In this document: one piece after another, positions 52,456-55,176 of the stretch
Position numbering within the stretch: the stretch's first letter is position 1
Layout of the letters: each line of letters begins with the position of its first letter
Assembly (NCBI GenBank): GCA_049317725.1
Contig: JBMOHS010000005.1
Location: 1 to 55,176, forward strand
DNA: 55,176 bases
Direction: 5' to 3'
DNA from: CAIOZW01 sp049317725
Lineage (GTDB): Bacteria > Acidobacteriota > Blastocatellia > RBC074
Made by a program: the position numbers and the translations under genes
Notes under the pieces: generated by a model
Database searches by the model: none
The model's input: only the letters and a program-made list of their open reading frames with translations
What the model was told of the DNA's origin: nothing

Positions 52456-54729
52456 TCAGAAGAAGCGAAGCGTGTAGACGAAGCGGACGCCACGTCCAAT
52501 CTCCGGCGCAATCTCCTTGATGAGGGAGAGGTGGTTCCGGAAGAGCTTGTTGTTGAGATTGAAGCCACTCACCGAGAAGATGTGAGCAACGTGCTTTCCG
52601 GTAATCGTGTAGGAGGCGTTGACGTTGACGGTTCCGTATCCGGCCGTTCTCTCTTCGGTTGAGAAGAGCCGTTCCTGGCTGCGTGCCATGATCACTTCCG
52701 GGTTGATCCGGAGTCCATTGAGATAGGCCTCGAAGCCAACGCGCGCGCGCAGGGGGGGGATGCGGGGGAGCGCCTCGCCCGTGGTTGTCAACTCCGCGTT
52801 GACGTAATCCATGCTGGAGAGCAGCCAGAGATTGCTCGTCAACCCGAGATCGAGTCGCCCTTCGACCCCAGTGAATCGGCTATTGCCCTGCGCGAAACGT
52901 GCTTCGATCAGGCCATCCTTCCGATCGCCAGTGGGAGCGAGGTAGATGAAATCACGCATCCCGTAGTAGAAGAAGTTGGCCTCTCCGCGAAGACGGCGTG
53001 AATTGTGGCGAAGCGAGAGATCGATTCCATCGCTGCGCTCGCGATTGAGAGATGCGTTCCCAATCTCGTAGGTCAGATTGCCCGGATGAGGACCGAAGTT
53101 GTAGAGCTCTTCCAGGGCCGGGGCGCGGTAGTTATGGCTGTAGTTGGCGACGAAGACGTTCTGGTCGTCGAGGCCGACCCGCATTCCTGCGGAGCCCGAG
53201 AAGCCGGTGAAGGAGCGGGCACGCAGACCTGTCGGATCGTAGGCGTTCCGTTCGACCCGACCCCCGAACTGGAAGGTGACCCGTTCGACGTCGATCGATT
53301 GGAGTGCAAACGCCGCAAAGTTGTCCTGCGTGGTAGGGGGGGCCAGCGCCTCCGCTCCAACGACGTTGAGGCTGCGGTGGAGTCCGGAGAAGCCGAAGCT
53401 GCCCGAGTAACGCCCCACCCGCTGTTGATCGAAGACCGCCCGGTAGAGAAACGTCTTGTTGCGGAATCGCGTCCCGATCTCGTTCTCTTCGATCTCGATC
53501 TCGTCGTGCCGGTAATCGTTGTATTGAACCGTGAAGTTGCCGCTGTTGAGCACGCCCGTCAGATCCCGGAAGCCGGCACGGAGCTGCAGGCTTTGCCGCC
53601 GTGGGTCGAGCCGGACAGGGCCGTGATGGTGGTGCTCCTCGTCATCGTGCTCTTCCTCGTCGTCGTGATGCTCCTCACCTTCGTGATCATCGTGCTCATC
53701 CTCCTCTTCGGGGAGGGTAGGAACTCCGTAATTTCGCCGATCGAGGGTGTAGTTCAAGCTGAGGAACCCCTTGTTGCCGAAATAGCCAACGCCGACGGTC
53801 CCGTTGCTGGCACGCGCCGAGGAGTTATTGATACGGCCGAGCGGGGTGAGATAGTCCGTGGTTCGCTGTCCGCCACCATTCCCCCAGAGGAGCCAGCGGG
53901 CAGTGCCGATTTCGAGACCCGCGCTGATGGCTCCCTGATCGTTGGTCGTTCCCCCGATCCCGGTGACATAGCCGCGGACACCCGGGTGAGACTGGTCATG
54001 ACCACTGATGGCGTTGACGACCCCACCGATGGCATTGCTGCCGTAGAGCAGAGTGGCTGGTCCCTTGAGGACTTCGATTCGTTCCTGGGAGAGGACATCG
54101 ATCGGTTCCGCGTGATCCCCGGATTGGAAGCCGAGACCGCCGATGCCGATTCCCTCCTGCAGGACCAGGACTCGATCCCCATCGAATCCTCGAACGACTG
54201 GCCGGGAGTTCCCGGGGCCAGAGCTGCGCTTGGCGACACCTAGTTCATGGTCAAGGGCTTCCCCGAGGCTGATCGGGTTCTTGCGGGCGAGTTCGAGTGC
54301 AGTCAGGATGGTCACCGAGGCGATGGCGTTGAGGGTAGTCTCCTCGCGACCGCTGGCTGTAACCGTGATCTGCTCCCGCAGCGCGTCGAGACGGATCTCA
54401 AAGTTGGCTTTGACCGTCTGCCCCTCGACGATCGCCACTTGATTGACCACGTCTGGGGTCCGCTCCAGATGGGCTCTCACCTCGTACCTGCCGGCTGGGA
54501 CATTGCGGAATGAGTAGGTCCCATCCTCTCCCGTCTCCGTCGAGAGCCGGAGCTGGATGATGGTCACCCGGACATTGTGGATGGGCTCCCCGTTCGCCCC
54601 GAGCGTTACGCGCCCCTCCAGTGCCCCTCCTGTCTGTGCCAAGCCGATGGCTGCATGGCCAACCATCAGCAGAATGGCGAGAAGGGATACTCCCAGTGCC
54701 TTGCTGATTACGTACTGGATCGATCTCAT
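52456..54729 (-). CDS. TonB-dependent receptor with His/Asp/Glu-rich loop
   Basis: 757 residues. Signal peptide ISKALGVSLLAILLMVGHAA up to GLAQ. Residues 35-110 are a carboxypeptidase-regulatory-like domain (LEGRVTLGANGEPIHNVRVT, TYSFRNVPAGRYEVRAHL). Plug at about 125-235: RPVVRGFDGDRVLVLQEGIG, ERIEVLKGPATLLYGSNAIG. The rest is a 22-strand barrel ending GVRFVYTLRFF. A loop at about residues 341-369 (53623-53709) is almost only Asp, Glu and His, ending in HHHH. Such loops in ZnuD-type receptors bind zinc, so zinc or another divalent metal is the likely substrate. ATG 54729 has AAGGAG nine bases upstream. No TonB gene nearby. Confidence 0.92.
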   Translation of the reverse strand: MRSIQYVISKALGVSLLAILLMVGHAAIGLAQTGGALEGRVTLGANGEPIHNVRVTIIQLRLSTETGEDGTYSFRNVPAGRYEVRAHLERTPDVVNQVAIVEGQTVKANFEIRLDALREQITVTASGREETTLNAIASVTILTALELARKNPISLGEALDHELGVAKRSSGPGNSRPVVRGFDGDRVLVLQEGIGIGGLGFQSGDHAEPIDVLSQERIEVLKGPATLLYGSNAIGGVVNAISGHDQSHPGVRGYVTGIGGTTNDQGAISAGLEIGTARWLLWGNGGGQRTTDYLTPLGRINNSSARASNGTVGVGYFGNKGFLSLNYTLDRRNYGVPTLPEEEDEHDDHEGEEHHDDEEEHDDEEHHHHGPVRLDPRRQSLQLRAGFRDLTGVLNSGNFTVQYNDYRHDEIEIEENEIGTRFRNKTFLYRAVFDQQRVGRYSGSFGFSGLHRSLNVVGAEALAPPTTQDNFAAFALQSIDVERVTFQFGGRVERNAYDPTGLRARSFTGFSGSAGMRVGLDDQNVFVANYSHNYRAPALEELYNFGPHPGNLTYEIGNASLNRERSDGIDLSLRHNSRRLRGEANFFYYGMRDFIYLAPTGDRKDGLIEARFAQGNSRFTGVEGRLDLGLTSNLWLLSSMDYVNAELTTTGEALPRIPPLRARVGFEAYLNGLRINPEVIMARSQERLFSTEERTAGYGTVNVNASYTITGKHVAHIFSVSGFNLNNKLFRNHLSLIKEIAPEIGRGVRFVYTLRFF

Positions 54730-55172
54730 CGTCACTCTCTCCTTCTTTTGTCTTTCGACTCGTTCTTGGAACTCGATTCAACGATCCACTTGAAGAGTGG
54801 AATGGATGCCGCAAATAGAACAATAATGAATTGGACACTCTATATGGGATCCACGACCTGCACGATCAAATTCTCATCAACAGTCGAATCCGGGCGGTGA
54901 ACGGTCTCTCCAGGCCATTCTCTGTCAGAAGGCTGAGGCCGAAAAGTCGATCAGATAGTTGAATCCTCCTATCGGTCGAACTAAGATCTTGCCCTCATCG
55001 GGCGTTGATCTTGTCCAGATCAGGAAGGCTCCCCAAGGGGAGAAGAAGCCAAGCCCCCGGGAGATCTCTGGCGGGGGCGACTTGACCTGCCGGACAAGGA
55101 TCACCATCCGAAACAGGAATTGTTCGATCTATCCATTGAATCTGTCCATTGAATCGAGAGGAAGAGACGACC
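54730..55172. other. gap upstream of TonB receptor and the next gene
   Basis: 443 bases, A+T-richer than average near 54770-54870. Contains a GC-rich hairpin (GCCCCCG at 55053-55059, CGGGGGC at 55072-55078) and two copies of TCCATTGAAT (from 55133 and 55147). No riboswitch or Fur/Zur box was recognised; a 60-codon minus frame (54925-55107) looks non-coding. Confidence 0.4.
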
Positions 55173-55176
55173 ATGA
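55173..55176 (+). CDS. start of next gene (truncated by window edge)
   Basis: ATG at 55173-55175 follows GAGAGGAAGAG at suitable distance, so a plus-strand gene probably begins here and is cut by the window end. Nothing can be said about the product. Confidence 0.35.

Noticed and set aside
54925..55107. 60-codon minus frame upstream of the TonB receptor
   Set aside because: No Shine-Dalgarno, no homology; overlaps a GC-rich hairpin.
54730..55172. Cobalamin riboswitch before the TonB receptor
   Set aside because: Checked because such receptors are often B12-regulated; the conserved GCCACTG box and the rest of the element are absent.

Overview
This is a chromosomal segment of about 60% G+C that contains the replication origin. 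The best taxonomic indicators point to Acidobacteriota, probably a Blastocatellia-like lineage. They are a VWA-domain protein of the type described from acidobacteria (44933-47155), a DUF6599-like secreted protein (3735-5078), a 2-oxoglutarate dehydrogenase in which the E2 catalytic domain is fused to E1 (35560-39219), and a dnaK operon closed by hspR. This placement is inference from gene content, not from a phylogeny. No prophage, insertion sequence or CRISPR array was seen.

Layout. 1-5078: a possible partial minus-strand gene carrying six 12-bp tandem repeats, then a short plus-strand run (GT2 glycosyltransferase, pdxJ, alpha/beta hydrolase, zinc-ribbon/bPH2 membrane protein, DUF6599-like protein). 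5089-7963: dnaN and dnaA on the minus strand. The 286-bp gap between them carries DnaA boxes and a five-copy TAG array next to a box, which matches the layout of a DnaA-trio origin. 8340-13126: amidase, DegT-type aminotransferase and a large GT2 glycosyltransferase. 13238-16064: a nagA-like deacetylase with a sodium:solute symporter. 16443-19383: two MacB/FtsX-type permeases without an ATPase, plus an SH3-type membrane-anchored protein. 19402-22199: a monoacylglycerol-lipase-like hydrolase translationally coupled to a YhhN (lysoplasmalogenase-family) protein, then a quinone oxidoreductase. 22480-26845: a tiny Sm-like protein, two tandem NlpC/P60 peptidases, a GT4 glycosyltransferase and a Wzm-type polysaccharide export permease.

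26846-30997 is a heat-shock operon in the order dnaK-hsp20-dnaJ-hspR. It has a strong sigma-70 promoter overlapped by a HAIR-like inverted repeat, which suggests autoregulation by HspR. grpE is not in the operon. 31185-35265 holds pgsA with an AI-2E family permease, a PPP-type phosphoesterase followed by a NagB/6PGL-like protein that appears to lack catalytic residues, and a methyltransferase. 35560-39219 encodes the OdhA/Kgd-type fusion. 39290-41245 encodes a two-pass membrane protein with a predicted extracytoplasmic region and a cytoplasmic TIR domain; with the origin, it is the most interesting item here. Then follow tRNA-Glu(CUC), argS, DAHP synthase, the VWA protein, an HtrA-type protease, RNase PH with a secreted partner protein, a purple-acid-phosphatase-like enzyme, a DUF2237 protein and a TonB-dependent receptor with a His/Asp/Glu-rich loop (probably metal uptake). 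The window ends on the first codon of a further plus-strand gene.

Most functions are housekeeping: replication, chaperones, translation, shikimate entry, TCA cycle, B6 synthesis and phospholipid synthesis. They are interleaved with envelope and glycan genes. Start codons were chosen from Shine-Dalgarno position and family alignment, so several differ from the longest open frame.
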